Shown here: one piece after another, positions 44,879 through 54,852 of the stretch
Layout: each line of letters starts with the position of its first letter
Numbering within the stretch: position 1 is the stretch's first letter
Assembly (NCBI GenBank): GCA_017304655.1
Contig: JAFKLY010000006.1
Coordinates: 1-64,000, forward strand
Direction: 5' to 3'
Length of the DNA: 64,000 nucleotides
Source of the DNA: Sphingomonas sp.
GTDB lineage: Bacteria; Pseudomonadota; Alphaproteobacteria; Sphingomonadales; Sphingomonadaceae
Program-made: the position numbers and the translations under genes
Notes under the pieces: generated by a model
Told to the model about the DNA's origin: nothing
Databases searched by the model: none
The model's input: the letters and a program-made list of their open reading frames with translations, nothing else

Positions 44879-45308
44879 CTGGCAGTCTCCTTCTTCCGTC
44901 GGGTGAGGCGCCCGATATGGGGGCGGCCCGTGACAGGAGAAGGGCAGCGGCGGAAGAAAGCCCGCCCGCGCCCCCGCGCTGCGCCAGGACGAGGCCCCGC
45001 GCGCGCCGGAAGTTCACGAAGTTCACGACACGGGGTCGTGAACTTCCGCCCCTGAACTTTCGCGGAGGCTGGTCTGGGCGGTGGCGAGGCGGGCGCGAGA
45101 GAGGCCGTGCGGACAGGGTGACGCGCGCCGGGTGGGGTGATCGGCGGGGGGCGACGAGGCGGGGCGGTGATTGGTCATGTGGGTCCTCCGGGGGAAGGGG
45201 GACTGACCACATATGATGAATTGGGCGGTGTAGGACAGGGTTATCTCAGGCCTGTCGCGCGTGATCGCGACGCGGTCAGTGCGTCAAGATCGGTAGCGAA
45301 GCCATGTC
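44879..45308. other. Gap with the second 40-bp palindromic element
   Basis: No gene is supported; the long frames are shadows in very GC-rich DNA. The region contains copy 2 of the 40-bp element at 45008-45047. Confidence 0.55.
45008..45047. repeat. 40-bp intergenic palindromic element, copy 2
   Basis: This copy matches copy 1 (32996-33035) in 39 of 40 positions; the only change is T for G just before CGTGAACTTCC. The arms are identical. Confidence 0.75.
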
Positions 45309-45902
45309 CTATCTATTTGCCGCGCTGAGGATCCGCAAAAAGATGCCCGCAAGCAATGCGGTCACGACCAATACCGTGCCAATGACCACGCCGACAATCC
45401 GCCAGCCCGTGATTGTCCGTGCTTCCACGCGCAATCCTGTTGCTTCATCCCAGCGCGCGACTCCGGTCGGTTCGACTTCGCTGAAACTGCGGATTGCCAT
45501 GACGAGATTGAGAAGCGGCAAGGCGAGGCCGATGCCCCAGAACAGCAGCAGGCATTCGCGCCGAAACGCCGCCCCAAAACGGATAGGGCCATCGCCAACC
45601 ACGCGCAGGCCGAACAGCCACTTCCCCGGCGTCGTGCCCTTCCAGGAAATCACCGTTGCAATCATGGGCGTTGCGCAGATCCAGAGGAGCGGAGACCAGA
45701 CCAGAAGCTGCTTCCATTGCTGATCGTCCGTCACCCAATCGAAGAGCCAATCCGGACCCCAAAGGCCGATCATCAGGCCGGCAATTCCAAGCGTAAGTTC
45801 ACCGAAGACATAGACGTCGATGAGGCGCGCGCCATAACGCCGCCACGGGTTTTTAGCGGCCTCCCAAGTTACGGATATGGTGTCCTGCTCTGCCGCTTCC
45901 AT
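45309..45902 (-). CDS. RDD-family membrane protein
   Basis: A 197-residue integral membrane protein. The family's Arg and Asp residues are in NPWRRYGARLIDVYVFGELT, and the second conserved block is ISWKGTTPGKWLFGLRVVG. Four hydrophobic segments can be counted, about residues 34-50, 70-88, 120-140 and 170-190. RDD proteins are small membrane proteins, some linked to ion or sodium transport. The start at ATG 45902 follows GGGGGACATC. It is divergent from a vapC remnant. Confidence 0.82.
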   Translation of the reverse strand: MEAAEQDTISVTWEAAKNPWRRYGARLIDVYVFGELTLGIAGLMIGLWGPDWLFDWVTDDQQWKQLLVWSPLLWICATPMIATVISWKGTTPGKWLFGLRVVGDGPIRFGAAFRRECLLLFWGIGLALPLLNLVMAIRSFSEVEPTGVARWDEATGLRVEARTITGWRIVGVVIGTVLVVTALLAGIFLRILSAANR

Positions 45903-46001
45903 GATGTCCCCCTGCCGATCCCGTATCAAGATAAAGTGGTATATCCAATACTTTAATGGGAAAGACTTTGGTGCGACGAGCGAAGAGAAATGCACGAATA
46001 A

Positions 46002-46226
46002 GTGACAGTGAGATTGGGATTGGTGGGGGCGCTCTATGTGATGGAGATTGGCAGCCGCGAAGTCACGGTACTGGCGGAGCGAAACTATCGGGCACTACGG
46101 GCCAGAGGCATCACGGTGCGCAAGACCATTGATACGTTGATCGCAACACGGTGCATCGTGGATGGACTGCCGCTGCTGTATAGCGACAGGTATTTTGAAG
46201 GGCTTGTGGGGTTAGTGGAGGGGTGA
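46002..46226 (+). pseudogene. VapC-type PIN toxin remnant (N-terminus missing)
   Basis: The frame reads RNYRALRARGITVRKTIDTL then IATRCIVDGLPLLYSDRYFEG, the C-terminal half of a VapC ribonuclease, with the acidic Asp of TIDTLIA still present. A full VapC has about 130 residues, and the N-terminal catalytic Asp and Glu are absent here. No vapB antitoxin is seen upstream. The protein should be inactive. It marks an eroded accessory patch next to the OLD-family gene. Confidence 0.75.
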
Positions 46227-46262
46227 GGGGTTTTATTAAAGTGTCACCGTAATTCCGTAAGC

Positions 46263-48212
46263 CTATGCAGCAATTTCGCAAATTCTGTCGACTACTTGCG
46301 ATAGCGTTTCGCACGAGCCACCCAAGGCTAGACAACCAGTTACAACCTCTGCAAAGCCGACGGGGTTCTTGACTACATCTCTGGCCTTCATCCCAAATTT
46401 GAAAGCGGCGAGTTCGACTTGGTCCTGATAGTGCTCGCCAAGTTGTTCTTTTAATACGATGTTGAGATTGGTATCGAAAGAAGCAAAACTATTCCCAACA
46501 TAAGTTCTTACTTCTACCGGATCAGCTTCTCCACAAAGCCTCTGGATAGCCAGATTTTGCTGGGGTTTACGATCGCCTTCGTTCTTATCTCCGTCACTAT
46601 CAAATATAGCGTATGTCGGAATTCTAAGAAGTTGAAATATACAGAGAGGCTTGTCGATATTGCCCTTACCGCTCATAGGCAGGACTGCGACCCCCCTTGC
46701 AGCCAAGTTTACATCTTTGGAGGCTGCAACAGCGAGGAGCGCAGCTCGATCTCCTACCCCCTCAACCAAAACGGCCAGATTGCTGAAAAATCCTTCGTTG
46801 ACCGATTCATCCACGACATGGAGGCGTGCTTTTAGGCCTTCAATGTCATGCCCATCAGGAGCATTTTGGTAGGCCGCGTCGAGGGTGGCTAACACTGTCG
46901 CGTAGGATACTTGACGTACCACGCATTGTGGTGGCTGATCTACTTCTACAACCTCGCGACGGGCCAAGCGAATGTCATCGAACCGTTCCGCGGACACGAA
47001 ATGCGGCGAATGAGAGCACAAAATTACTTGGGTTTGAGACATGATCCCCGGAATATGTCCGGCACTGATTTGTTCTAATACCTTCGAAATGTGGCGCTGC
47101 TTAATCGGGTGCTGGTAGAGTTCCGGTTCTTCGATCGCCAAAATGATGCTTGGAGATGGGAGAGCGGCTGCATCTGGAGCGTCTTCCTCGCCATTATCGG
47201 GGGAAGTTGTAAAAAGCGCTTTGGCAAGATGCTGCAGCAGCGTGAAAATGAACGCCCTTTGAAGGCCGTGGCCCTTGTTTTCTACTGGGCCATCATATCC
47301 TTGCTCCTTGAGTGTGACGTCTGCAAACGGCAGTGAGACTTGAAGGTCTTCTGCGGGTCTCCATTTAAGGTTTATCTCTGTATCCCGATAATATACATTA
47401 AGGGTTTCTGACAATTCTGTAGATAGATCGTCGAGTTCGCCCAAATTCTCTGGATCGAGAAGCTCTCTGTATCTTTGAGAGGCTTGTGATTTCCATTGAA
47501 GAAATTCTTCTTTTTTTTGTACCACGGATTTTACCAAAAGTTCAATCAACTGATTGATGACCGATCCTTTTGAATCGTTCGAATCCGCTGATGCATCTCT
47601 AACTGCAGGTACAAAAACGAAGGATATATATTTAGCCAATGAGCCACGTGCCACATTGGAAAATCCCAAAAACTGACCGTCATCGCGATGAAGGGTGCAC
47701 TGATCAACATGGGCCGCCTCCCAGCTTTCCATGTTTTCGACCAGTTGTGTTGCATTGGTCGCGGCAATTAAATCTTCAAACCCTACGCTGCCGGCTAGTT
47801 CGTTAAATGCCTGACGACGTTGCGTCGCCCCTTCAATTAATCGAATGATTTGAAGCTGCTCGTTTCTAAACGAAAGTCCGAAGTATTTTCCATTGTCGCG
47901 CGATGCTGCACCGGCGTGAAAAACTCTAGCGACCGACATCTCGCCATTATGGATTTTGGAGGCAAAAACCTCCGATTCTTCGGCGGAAAAATCGGCGAAG
48001 GTCAGAATGATCTCTAGCGGATCGCCAACGTTCTTCTCATGAAAGTCCTCAATTGAAACGTTTGCAGACTTCGAGAAAAATTTATCTATTGCCTTGAGAA
48101 TGCATGATTTTCCAACTCCATTTGGGCCTATAAAGACTGTGTGTTGCCCAATGTCGACTTCTAGATCAGAAATCGCCCTGAAGTTCTTCACATGAACTCT
48201 AACTAGCCGCAT
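46263..48212 (-). CDS. OLD-family ATP-dependent endonuclease
   Basis: A 649-residue protein with an N-terminal ABC-type ATPase and C-terminal TOPRIM nuclease. It starts MRLVRVHVKNFRAISDLEVD, has Walker A VFIGPNGVGKSCIL, Walker B region SIILAIEEPELYQHP and the H-loop SHSPHFVS. The TOPRIM part has VLVEGVGDRAALLAV and IFDSDGDKN, the Glu and D-x-D metal residues. OLD and GajA proteins act in anti-phage defence. No UvrD-like GajB partner is adjacent, so it is probably a class 1 stand-alone OLD. AT content is clearly higher than in neighbours, indicating transfer. GGGGAGA precedes ATG 48212. Confidence 0.87.
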   Translation of the reverse strand: MRLVRVHVKNFRAISDLEVDIGQHTVFIGPNGVGKSCILKAIDKFFSKSANVSIEDFHEKNVGDPLEIILTFADFSAEESEVFASKIHNGEMSVARVFHAGAASRDNGKYFGLSFRNEQLQIIRLIEGATQRRQAFNELAGSVGFEDLIAATNATQLVENMESWEAAHVDQCTLHRDDGQFLGFSNVARGSLAKYISFVFVPAVRDASADSNDSKGSVINQLIELLVKSVVQKKEEFLQWKSQASQRYRELLDPENLGELDDLSTELSETLNVYYRDTEINLKWRPAEDLQVSLPFADVTLKEQGYDGPVENKGHGLQRAFIFTLLQHLAKALFTTSPDNGEEDAPDAAALPSPSIILAIEEPELYQHPIKQRHISKVLEQISAGHIPGIMSQTQVILCSHSPHFVSAERFDDIRLARREVVEVDQPPQCVVRQVSYATVLATLDAAYQNAPDGHDIEGLKARLHVVDESVNEGFFSNLAVLVEGVGDRAALLAVAASKDVNLAARGVAVLPMSGKGNIDKPLCIFQLLRIPTYAIFDSDGDKNEGDRKPQQNLAIQRLCGEADPVEVRTYVGNSFASFDTNLNIVLKEQLGEHYQDQVELAAFKFGMKARDVVKNPVGFAEVVTGCLALGGSCETLSQVVDRICEIAA

Positions 48213-48281
48213 GGTATCTCCCCAGACCACGCTGCCGAATCTCGACGAATATATCAACAAGCTATTCAGATGCTGGGCATC

Positions 48282-48409
48282 TCACTCCGCCGCCTCAAAC
48301 ACCCCCGTCGAACCCTTCTCCAGCAGCGGCTTGAGATAGTGCCCGGTATATGAGCGCTTCTCTTGCACCACCTGCTCCGGCGTCCCCTCCGCGATGATCT
48401 CGCCCCCCC
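48282..48409 (-). pseudogene. Displaced second copy of the uvrA 3' end
   Basis: In frame on the minus strand this reads [20 protein letters not shown], then [22 protein letters not shown] and a stop. It aligns with the end of intact uvrA ([20 protein letters not shown] ...) but with many differences. The remnant is as GC-rich as the uvrA body, whereas the tail of intact uvrA is less so. I infer that this is the original host tail, displaced when a foreign 3' end was joined to uvrA. Confidence 0.8.
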
Positions 48410-48484
48410 CTTCGACGCGCGTCTCGACTTCGATCGACGCTTGCTCAGGACAGGCTTTACGCCGTCATAAGTCGCAACCGCTGA

Positions 48485-51400
48485 TTACTCAGCTGCTTCC
48501 GCCTTCTGACGGGACAAAAGGGGCCGCAGGTAATGGCCTGTGAATGACCGTGGTTCTTTTGCAACCTGTTCGGGCGTGCCGGTGGCGACGATTTCTCCCC
48601 CTTTTGTCCCGCCTTCCGGCCCCAGGTCGATGATCCAGTCGGCGGTCTTGATGACATCGAGATTGTGCTCGATGACGACGACGCTGTTGCCCTGCTCGAC
48701 GAGGGCGTGGAGCACTTCGAGCAGTTTGCGCACGTCCTCGAAGTGGAGGCCTGTGGTGGGCTCATCGAGGATGTAGAGCGTGTTGCCGGTGGCGCGGCGG
48801 CTGAGTTCCTTGGCGAGTTTCACGCGCTGGGCCTCGCCGCCGGAGAGCGTCGTCGCCTGCTGGCCGACCTTGACATAGCCCAGCCCCACTTCGGCGAGCA
48901 TGGCCATCTTGTCGCGGATGGGCGGCACGGCCTTGAAGAACTCGACGGCGTCTTCCACCGTCATGTCCAGCACGTCCGCGATGCTCATGCCCTTGAACTT
49001 CACCTCCAGCGTCTCGCGATTGTAGCGCTTGCCGTGGCATTCCTCGCAAGTGACGTACACGTCCGGCAGGAAGTGCATCTCGATCTTGATGACGCCGTCG
49101 CCCTGGCAGACCTCGCAGCGGCCGCCCTTCACGTTGAAGGAGAAGCGGCCGGGCTTGTAGCCGCGCGCGGCTGACTCGGGCAGGCCGGCGAACCAGTCGC
49201 GGATATTGGTGAAAGCGCCGGTATAGGTCGCCGGGTTCGAGCGCGGGGTACGGCCGATGGGCGACTGATCGATGTCGATCACCTTGTCCAGATGCTGCAG
49301 CCCGTCGATCTTGTCATGCGCGCCGGCGATGACGCGGGCGCCATTGAGCGCGCGGGCGCTGGCGGCATAGAGCGTATCGATGGTGAAGCTGGACTTGCCC
49401 GAGCCGGAGACGCCGGTGATGCAAGTGAAGGTGCCGAGCGGGATGGACGCGGTGACGCCCTTGAGGTTGTTCGCGCGGGCATTGGTGAGCGTCAGCTTCT
49501 TGCCGTTGCCCTTGCGCCGCTTGGCGGGCACGGCGATTTCCCGCGTGCCATTCAGGTAATCGGCGGTGAGGCTGCCGGGGGTGGCGAGGATATCCGCCAG
49601 CGTGCCCTGCGCCACGATCTGGCCGCCATGCACGCCGGCGCCCGGCCCCATGTCCACAATGTGATCGGCGGCGCGGATCGCGTCCTCATCATGCTCCACG
49701 ACGATGACGGTGTTGCCGAGATCGCGCAGGCGCTTGAGCGTGACGAGCAGCATGTCGTTGTCGCGCTGGTGGAGGCCGATGCTCGGCTCGTCCAGCACAT
49801 AAAGCACGCCGGAAAGGCCGGAGCCGATCTGGCTGGCGAGGCGGATGCGCTGGCTCTCGCCGCCCGAGAGCGTGCCGCTGGTGCGATCCAGATTGAGGTA
49901 ATCGAGGCCGACATTGTTGAGGAAGCCGAGCCGCTCGACAATCTCCTTGAGGATGGCGCGGGCGATCTGGTTCTGCTGCTCGGTGAGCTTGGCCGGCAGG
50001 GCGGTGAACCAGGCCAGCGCATCGACCACGCTCATGCGGGTGGGGGTGGCGATGTCGTCCCCCGCCACCTTCACGGCCAGCGCCTCGGGCTTGAGGCGGG
50101 CGCCATGGCACGTCTCGCAGGGCTGCGCGGTCTGGAACTTGCCCAGCTCCTCGCGCATCCACGCGCTCTCCGTCTGCAGCATGCGGCGGTTGAGATTGCC
50201 GATGACGCCCTCGAACGCCTTGGAGACGCTGTAGGTCTTCTTGCCATCCTGGAACGTGAGCGTGACCGGCTTGCCGCCCGTGCCATGCAGGATGACGAGG
50301 CGCACTTCGCCCGGCAGCTCGTTCCACGGCGTGGTGAGGCTGAAGCCGAATTCCTTGGCGAGGCTGGCGAGCACCTGCATGTAATAAGGGCTGGGCGGAT
50401 TGGACTTGGCCCAGGGCACGATGGCGCCCTGCTTGAGGCTAAGCGCCTCATTGGGGACGACGAGCTGATCGTCGAACTCCAGCTTCTCGCCCAGGCCATC
50501 GCAGGCCGGGCAGGCACCCTGCGGCGCGTTGAATGAGAAGAGGCGCGGCTCGATCTCCGCGATGGTGAAGCCGCTGACGGGGCAGGCGAACTTCTCGCTG
50601 AAGATGATGCGGTTGGCGGGGATGCCGGCGCCTTTAAGGTTGCCGCCGACGTCTCCCCGCCCGCTTGCGGGAGGGGGCGGGGGAGGGTTTTCAACGGTGC
50701 CGTCGGGATTGCCCTCCCCTAACCCCTCCCGCTTGCGGGCGGGGGACTGAGCGACAAGCTCCGCCACCGTCCCCTCAGCCAGATCCACATAAGCCAGCCC
50801 CTCGGCCAGCTTGAGCGCCGTCTCGAAGCTCTCGGCCAGGCGCTGGGCGATGTCCGCCTTCACCGCGACGCGATCCACCACGACTTCGATGTCGTGCTTG
50901 TACTTCTTGTCGAGCGCGGGCGCTTCCTCGATCGGGTAGAACTCGCCGTCGATCCGCACGCGGGTGAAGCCGGCGCGCTGCCACTCGGCCAGTTCCTTGC
51001 GATACTCGCCCTTGCGCCCGCGCACGACCGGCGCGAGCAGATAGGCGCGCGTGCCCTCCGGCAGCGCCAGCACGCGATCGACCATCTGGCTGACCGTCTG
51101 CGCGCTGATCGGCAGGCCGGTGGCGGGGGAATAGGGAATGCCCACGCGCGCCCAGAGCAGGCGCATGTAATCGTAGATCTCCGTCACGGTCGCGACGGTG
51201 GAGCGCGGGTTGCGGCTCGTCGTCTTCTGCTCGATGCTGATCGCCGGCGAAAGCCCGTCGATATGCTCGACGTCCGGCTTCTGCATCATCTCCAGGAACT
51301 GGCGCGCATAAGCGGAGAGGCTCTCCACATAGCGCCGCTGCCCCTCGGCATAGATGGTATCGAAAGCGAGGGACGACTTGCCCGAGCCGGAGAGACCGGT

Positions 51401-51493
51401 GATGACGACCAGCGCATCGCGCGGCAGATCGACATCCACGCCCTTGAGATTGTGCTCGCGCGCGCCGCGCACGGAAATATGGGTCAGACTCAT
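48485..51493 (-). CDS. uvrA: Excinuclease ABC subunit A
   Basis: A 1002-residue damage-recognition ATPase of nucleotide excision repair. It starts [20 protein letters not shown] and has two ABC modules (Walker [15 protein letters not shown] and [13 protein letters not shown]; signatures [16 protein letters not shown] and [16 protein letters not shown]). Zinc fingers are CPVSGF...CPAC and [10 protein letters not shown]...CEEC. It is about 40 residues longer than usual because of an in-frame palindromic repeat at 50654-50746 (about residues 250-282). The last about 40 codons have lower GC and end in TAA. ATG 51493 is preferred over an upstream ATG at 51538. Confidence 0.96.
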   Translation of the reverse strand: MSLTHISVRGAREHNLKGVDVDLPRDALVVITGLSGSGKSSLAFDTIYAEGQRRYVESLSAYARQFLEMMQKPDVEHIDGLSPAISIEQKTTSRNPRSTVATVTEIYDYMRLLWARVGIPYSPATGLPISAQTVSQMVDRVLALPEGTRAYLLAPVVRGRKGEYRKELAEWQRAGFTRVRIDGEFYPIEEAPALDKKYKHDIEVVVDRVAVKADIAQRLAESFETALKLAEGLAYVDLAEGTVAELVAQSPARKREGLGEGNPDGTVENPPPPPPASGRGDVGGNLKGAGIPANRIIFSEKFACPVSGFTIAEIEPRLFSFNAPQGACPACDGLGEKLEFDDQLVVPNEALSLKQGAIVPWAKSNPPSPYYMQVLASLAKEFGFSLTTPWNELPGEVRLVILHGTGGKPVTLTFQDGKKTYSVSKAFEGVIGNLNRRMLQTESAWMREELGKFQTAQPCETCHGARLKPEALAVKVAGDDIATPTRMSVVDALAWFTALPAKLTEQQNQIARAILKEIVERLGFLNNVGLDYLNLDRTSGTLSGGESQRIRLASQIGSGLSGVLYVLDEPSIGLHQRDNDMLLVTLKRLRDLGNTVIVVEHDEDAIRAADHIVDMGPGAGVHGGQIVAQGTLADILATPGSLTADYLNGTREIAVPAKRRKGNGKKLTLTNARANNLKGVTASIPLGTFTCITGVSGSGKSSFTIDTLYAASARALNGARVIAGAHDKIDGLQHLDKVIDIDQSPIGRTPRSNPATYTGAFTNIRDWFAGLPESAARGYKPGRFSFNVKGGRCEVCQGDGVIKIEMHFLPDVYVTCEECHGKRYNRETLEVKFKGMSIADVLDMTVEDAVEFFKAVPPIRDKMAMLAEVGLGYVKVGQQATTLSGGEAQRVKLAKELSRRATGNTLYILDEPTTGLHFEDVRKLLEVLHALVEQGNSVVVIEHNLDVIKTADWIIDLGPEGGTKGGEIVATGTPEQVAKEPRSFTGHYLRPLLSRQKAEAAE
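48510..48611. repeat. 14-bp perfect inverted repeat inside the uvrA tail
   Basis: CGGGACAAAAGGGG (48510-48523) and CCCCTTTTGTCCCG (48598-48611) are perfect inverted copies 74 bp apart, both inside coding sequence. They enclose the segment that looks foreign. They could mark a recombination site, or be what remains of one. Confidence 0.65.
50654..50746. repeat. REPIN-like palindromic element inserted in frame in uvrA
   Basis: Two related GC-rich units, 50654-50687 and 50712-50746, face each other across about 24 nt. Each holds the core CCCGCTTGCGGG or a near variant. The 93-bp length is a multiple of three, and the coding frame of uvrA passes through, adding a Pro/Gly/Arg-rich stretch ([14 protein letters not shown]). 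Units of this kind are normally intergenic. Confidence 0.75.
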
Positions 51494-51778
51494 GGGGCTG
51501 TGTTCTATCTTCGTTCTTCCGGGGAATCCAGAGCCCAAGATAGGATGCTGCGCTGCGGCACGCTAGGGGAGGGTCGCGACGCCCCGACGCTTTCCTGCAT
51601 GCGCGGGACGACCTCCGGAATGAACCAGCTTTTGCCATGATTGCCGAGCAGAGCGGAGCAATCCCGACCGGCGGAGCAGCGAGAAACGGTTAACAAGGGA
51701 GTCGGCAAGGCGCGGGGGCGCCGAGCGGCCGGGCGTCTGCTGATGCGGATGCGGCTATTGCTTCGGGGGGAGCGGACC

Positions 51779-53200
51779 ATGCGTGTCTATGTACTGACGT
51801 CGGTGATCGCAGGGCTGCTACTGAGCGGCTGTGCTGAGATCAACAGTATTTATCGGGCGCGGCCGATCAAGCCGGACAGTCTGGCCCATGTCGTCACCGT
51901 GGATGCCAAGCAGCGGCACCTGCTACTCAACCCGGAAGTGACTGCGCTCGGGGCCGGCGATGCGGGCAGTCCCGTGCGCTGGCGCATGTGCGCGGAAGCG
52001 GCCCCGGACGTGTTCAGCGCCTATGCGACGAGCGCTTCTGCCAAGGGCGGCGTCAAGGACCGGGACGTAAGCGCCGAACTGGGGATCAGCAGCGCAGAGA
52101 CCGCCGCGACGATCGAGCGGACGCAGACGATCAACATGCTGCGCGAGTCCATGTATCGCACTTGCGAGCGCTATCTCTCCGGCGCGATCGGCCGGACGAC
52201 CTTCATCACCCAGGCGGCACGCGACCAGCGCTCGATGATCGCGTTCCTCGCCATCGAGCAACTGACGCGCACGGCCCGCCCGCCCGCGACGATCATCTCT
52301 GGCCCGTCGACCGGCGCGTCGATCAAGGATGGCGAGGCGGCGGCCAAGCTGGTGGAGGAATTCCGCAAGGAGACCGTGGCGAGCGCGGCAGCGCTGGCGA
52401 AGACGCGTGCCGATCTGGATGCGGCGTCAGCGAAGAATGATTGCAAGGCCAACGACAAGCCGGTGGTGAAGGACGACGCCAGCGACGAGGACAAGGCGAA
52501 GGCGCGCGCGGACTTTTCCGAGTGCATGCGCTTGAAGACGCTGGAGGCGACGCAGGCCGCAGCAGACAAGCTGGCACAGGAACGGCTGGATCAGGCGCTC
52601 AAGCTCGCGGCGGAGACCGTGGCCAGCATCAACGCCGCGACGCAGGCGGGCACGGTGAAAGACGGTGCGGGTGGGGGCGGCGTCGATCCGCAAACTGCGG
52701 CGGTGCTGAGCGATGCTGTCATCAAGATTGCTGGCGGCGCCTCGATTGACGAGAGCCTGATGTTCTGCATCGCTTATCTTTCGGAGCCGAAAATCGCGAC
52801 CGAAGTAGAGACGGCCATTGCAGGCGTTGGGAGCGCTCAGGTCAATGCGTCTGGGGCGAAGGATGCATTAGGAATGCGTACCGTCCCGATGAGTACCGTC
52901 GAAATGTGCAACACAGTTATCCAGACGCGCGCGACGCTTGACAACCAGCGGTTGCTGGTCAGCGCCAGCAATGTGCTTCCCTACCAGAAAACGTCGCCCA
53001 ATGATGCGCTGGCGCAGTTTCTCGCGCCCGGCACGGCCGATGGTGCGGCGCGTCTGGTAGCTGTGCGCGCGGCGCTGAAAAGCCTCGGCTCCGCGAGCGA
53101 TGCGGCCGCGGTGCTTCGGCTGACGACGGGAGTGGACGAAGCGCTGCAGCAAGCCGTGCTGGGATGGCTCAAGGTCCGCTACCCGGACGCATTCAAATGA
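51779..53200 (+). CDS. Large hypothetical lipoprotein
   Basis: A 473-residue protein with lipoprotein signal MRVYVLTSVIAGLLLSGCAE (lipobox LLSGC). The mature part has two Ala-rich helical regions (KLVEEFRKETVASAAALAKT and the region with LETVASINAATQ-like sequence) and few aromatic residues, so a long periplasmic coiled coil is likely. Several single cysteines occur (WRMCAEA, MFCIAYL, VEMCNTV). ATG 51779 follows GGGGAGCGGACC; the longer frame to 51641 has no signal peptide. The family is not recognised. Confidence 0.72.
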   Translation: MRVYVLTSVIAGLLLSGCAEINSIYRARPIKPDSLAHVVTVDAKQRHLLLNPEVTALGAGDAGSPVRWRMCAEAAPDVFSAYATSASAKGGVKDRDVSAELGISSAETAATIERTQTINMLRESMYRTCERYLSGAIGRTTFITQAARDQRSMIAFLAIEQLTRTARPPATIISGPSTGASIKDGEAAAKLVEEFRKETVASAAALAKTRADLDAASAKNDCKANDKPVVKDDASDEDKAKARADFSECMRLKTLEATQAAADKLAQERLDQALKLAAETVASINAATQAGTVKDGAGGGGVDPQTAAVLSDAVIKIAGGASIDESLMFCIAYLSEPKIATEVETAIAGVGSAQVNASGAKDALGMRTVPMSTVEMCNTVIQTRATLDNQRLLVSASNVLPYQKTSPNDALAQFLAPGTADGAARLVAVRAALKSLGSASDAAAVLRLTTGVDEALQQAVLGWLKVRYPDAFK

Positions 53201-53211
53201 CGGGAGGCAGA

Positions 53212-53364
53212 ATGATGGAGACGCTGGTGATCTACAATGTGCCGCAGAGCAAGCTCGATTTCTATCGCGATCTGGCGAAAACCCTGGGCGGACAGATGAC
53301 GAGCACTGCGCCCGAGACTGACGGCGAATTCACCATCGTCATTCTCGTTCCGAAGGATAGTTGA
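53212..53364 (+). CDS. Small hypothetical protein
   Basis: A 50-residue protein, MMETLVIYNVPQSKLDFYRD with a strand-rich end EFTIVILVPKDS. GGGAGG (53202-53207) lies 4-9 nt upstream of ATG 53212, which supports translation. It begins 11 nt after the lipoprotein stop and is probably in the same operon. No family was recognised. Confidence 0.55.
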   Translation: MMETLVIYNVPQSKLDFYRDLAKTLGGQMTSTAPETDGEFTIVILVPKDS

Positions 53365-53918
53365 CAGACTCAGCCAGCCCGGCCCCTTGAACGATTGTCC
53401 ACGCTCAAGCGGCCAAATTCGACCTACCGGACAGTCGGCTTGGGTAGGGAACCACCGTCAGGCCAATTTGAAATATGCTTCTCGACCGGTTTCGTCTCGA
53501 CCGCTGTGAAGCATGGTCTCAACTTGGTGGAACAGGGTCAGAAATTCTGGCCTGACATTATGGGAATGGCGAGTAAATATTTGGAAAGACGGTTATGAAT
53601 CATTGATATCTCTGCAAAAGACTATGGCATCAAGTGCAGCCAGATTGTGACCATACTGGGCTGGATCGCCGAGTGTAGGTAGTAGCGCATCATAGAAATC
53701 CTCGAAATTCTCTCATTCCGATGCATCGAGTTCAATTGTTTCCATCTCGACAGTTTAGCAGGGTTCGGTCGATCAAAAATGATGGTGTAACCGGAAAAGA
53801 GACTTCCTCTGCGATGTTGCATTTCGCCGCCGCGTAAGTCTTGATGGATTCTGTGCAGACTCTCCGAGACGACTAGGGAATCGCCTCGAAAGACTCTGCT
53901 TTGCTTGAGTGGCTGCCC
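53365..53918. other. AT-richer gap without a supported gene
   Basis: Short frames occur, including 67 codons from TTG 53395, but none has a ribosome site or recognisable product. Base composition is more AT-rich than the flanks, so this may be decayed transferred DNA. Confidence 0.45.
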
Positions 53919-54674
53919 TCAGGCCTCCTCTTCAGCCTCCTCAGCGGGCGGCGGATAGACGCCGGCCAGAACTTGCTCGAAATGGGCGCGGACCAGATCC
54001 TCGCAGCCGCAGGCGCGAGCGCGCAGTTGCTGGGGGTCGCGTACGATGAGGCCGGCGCGGCGGGTTTCCAGCAGGCCCTGTGCTTTCAGGCGCTGGATGA
54101 GGCGGCTGGCATAGCTGCGTCCGACCCCCAGGATTGACCCGAACTGATCCTGCGTCATCGTGATTTCGTCGATGCCGGTGCGGTCGACTGCACAGGTGAG
54201 CCAGCGCGCGGCGCGCTGCTCCAGCGGGTGGGCGGCATTGCAGCCGACCGACTGGAAAATCTGGGCAAGCAGGCAGTCGGCATAGCGGGCGAGCAAGTGA
54301 CGGATGGCGGGGGCGGCCTGCTTGATCTCGTCCAGATCGCGCACACCCACCCGGGCGAAGCGGCCCCCGTGCATCACGCAGGAGCGTGCATACGCGGCCA
54401 GATTTCCCTGACTGACGATGCCGCCAATCGCGCCTTCCTTGCCGATCATCGCTGTTTCGATCGCCGCGCCATCCTCCATGATGACGTGGAAGGACGCCAC
54501 GGCCGAATCCAGCGGGAACCAGGCTGCCGTGACATTGTCGCCCGGCTCGTACAGAACCTGTCCGGTGCGCAGCGTCGTGACGGTTGCGATCGACGCGAAG
54601 AGCAATTGATGCTGCGGCCGCAATGTGGCGATGAGGCGGTTCTGGGTGAGCTCGGATGAAACGATCTTGTGCAT
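53919..54674 (-). CDS. Crp/Fnr-family transcriptional regulator
   Basis: A 251-residue regulator. The N-terminal cyclic-nucleotide-binding-like domain contains LRTGQVLYEPGDNVTAAWFP and ETAMIGKEGAIGGI. The C-terminal winged helix-turn-helix has ITMTQDQFGSILGVGRSYAS RLIQRL. No N-terminal cysteine cluster is present, so it does not bind an Fnr-type iron-sulfur centre. The ligand is unknown. ATG 54674 gives MHKIVSSELTQNRLIATLRP, the family start; a longer frame to 55001 is a shadow. It is divergent from a response-regulator gene 178 nt away. Confidence 0.87.
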   Translation of the reverse strand: MHKIVSSELTQNRLIATLRPQHQLLFASIATVTTLRTGQVLYEPGDNVTAAWFPLDSAVASFHVIMEDGAAIETAMIGKEGAIGGIVSQGNLAAYARSCVMHGGRFARVGVRDLDEIKQAAPAIRHLLARYADCLLAQIFQSVGCNAAHPLEQRAARWLTCAVDRTGIDEITMTQDQFGSILGVGRSYASRLIQRLKAQGLLETRRAGLIVRDPQQLRARACGCEDLVRAHFEQVLAGVYPPPAEEAEEEA

Positions 54675-54852
54675 GGTGCGCCTTGAACGAGCGACGCGGC
54701 AAGAGAGTTCCCGCATCTGTATGATTGTGAACAGACAGGACGCAGCGCGCCGTCCATAGCTCCGATTCGTGGGCTGGGGCGAGGGCTGCCGGCCTTTTGC
54801 GCAGGCTCGGGAATCCGGCGCGGTGCCGGCGGCCCTATGAGGGAGCGCTGAC

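Noticed and set aside
46002..46226. A functional VapC toxin
   Set aside because: The N-terminal half with two catalytic acidic residues is missing and there is no antitoxin gene.
49292..50536. A 414-codon plus-strand frame inside uvrA
   Set aside because: Shadow of uvrA, without start signals or family motifs.
53395..53598. A 67-codon ORF from a TTG start
   Set aside because: No ribosome site and no recognisable content in an AT-richer, probably decayed gap.
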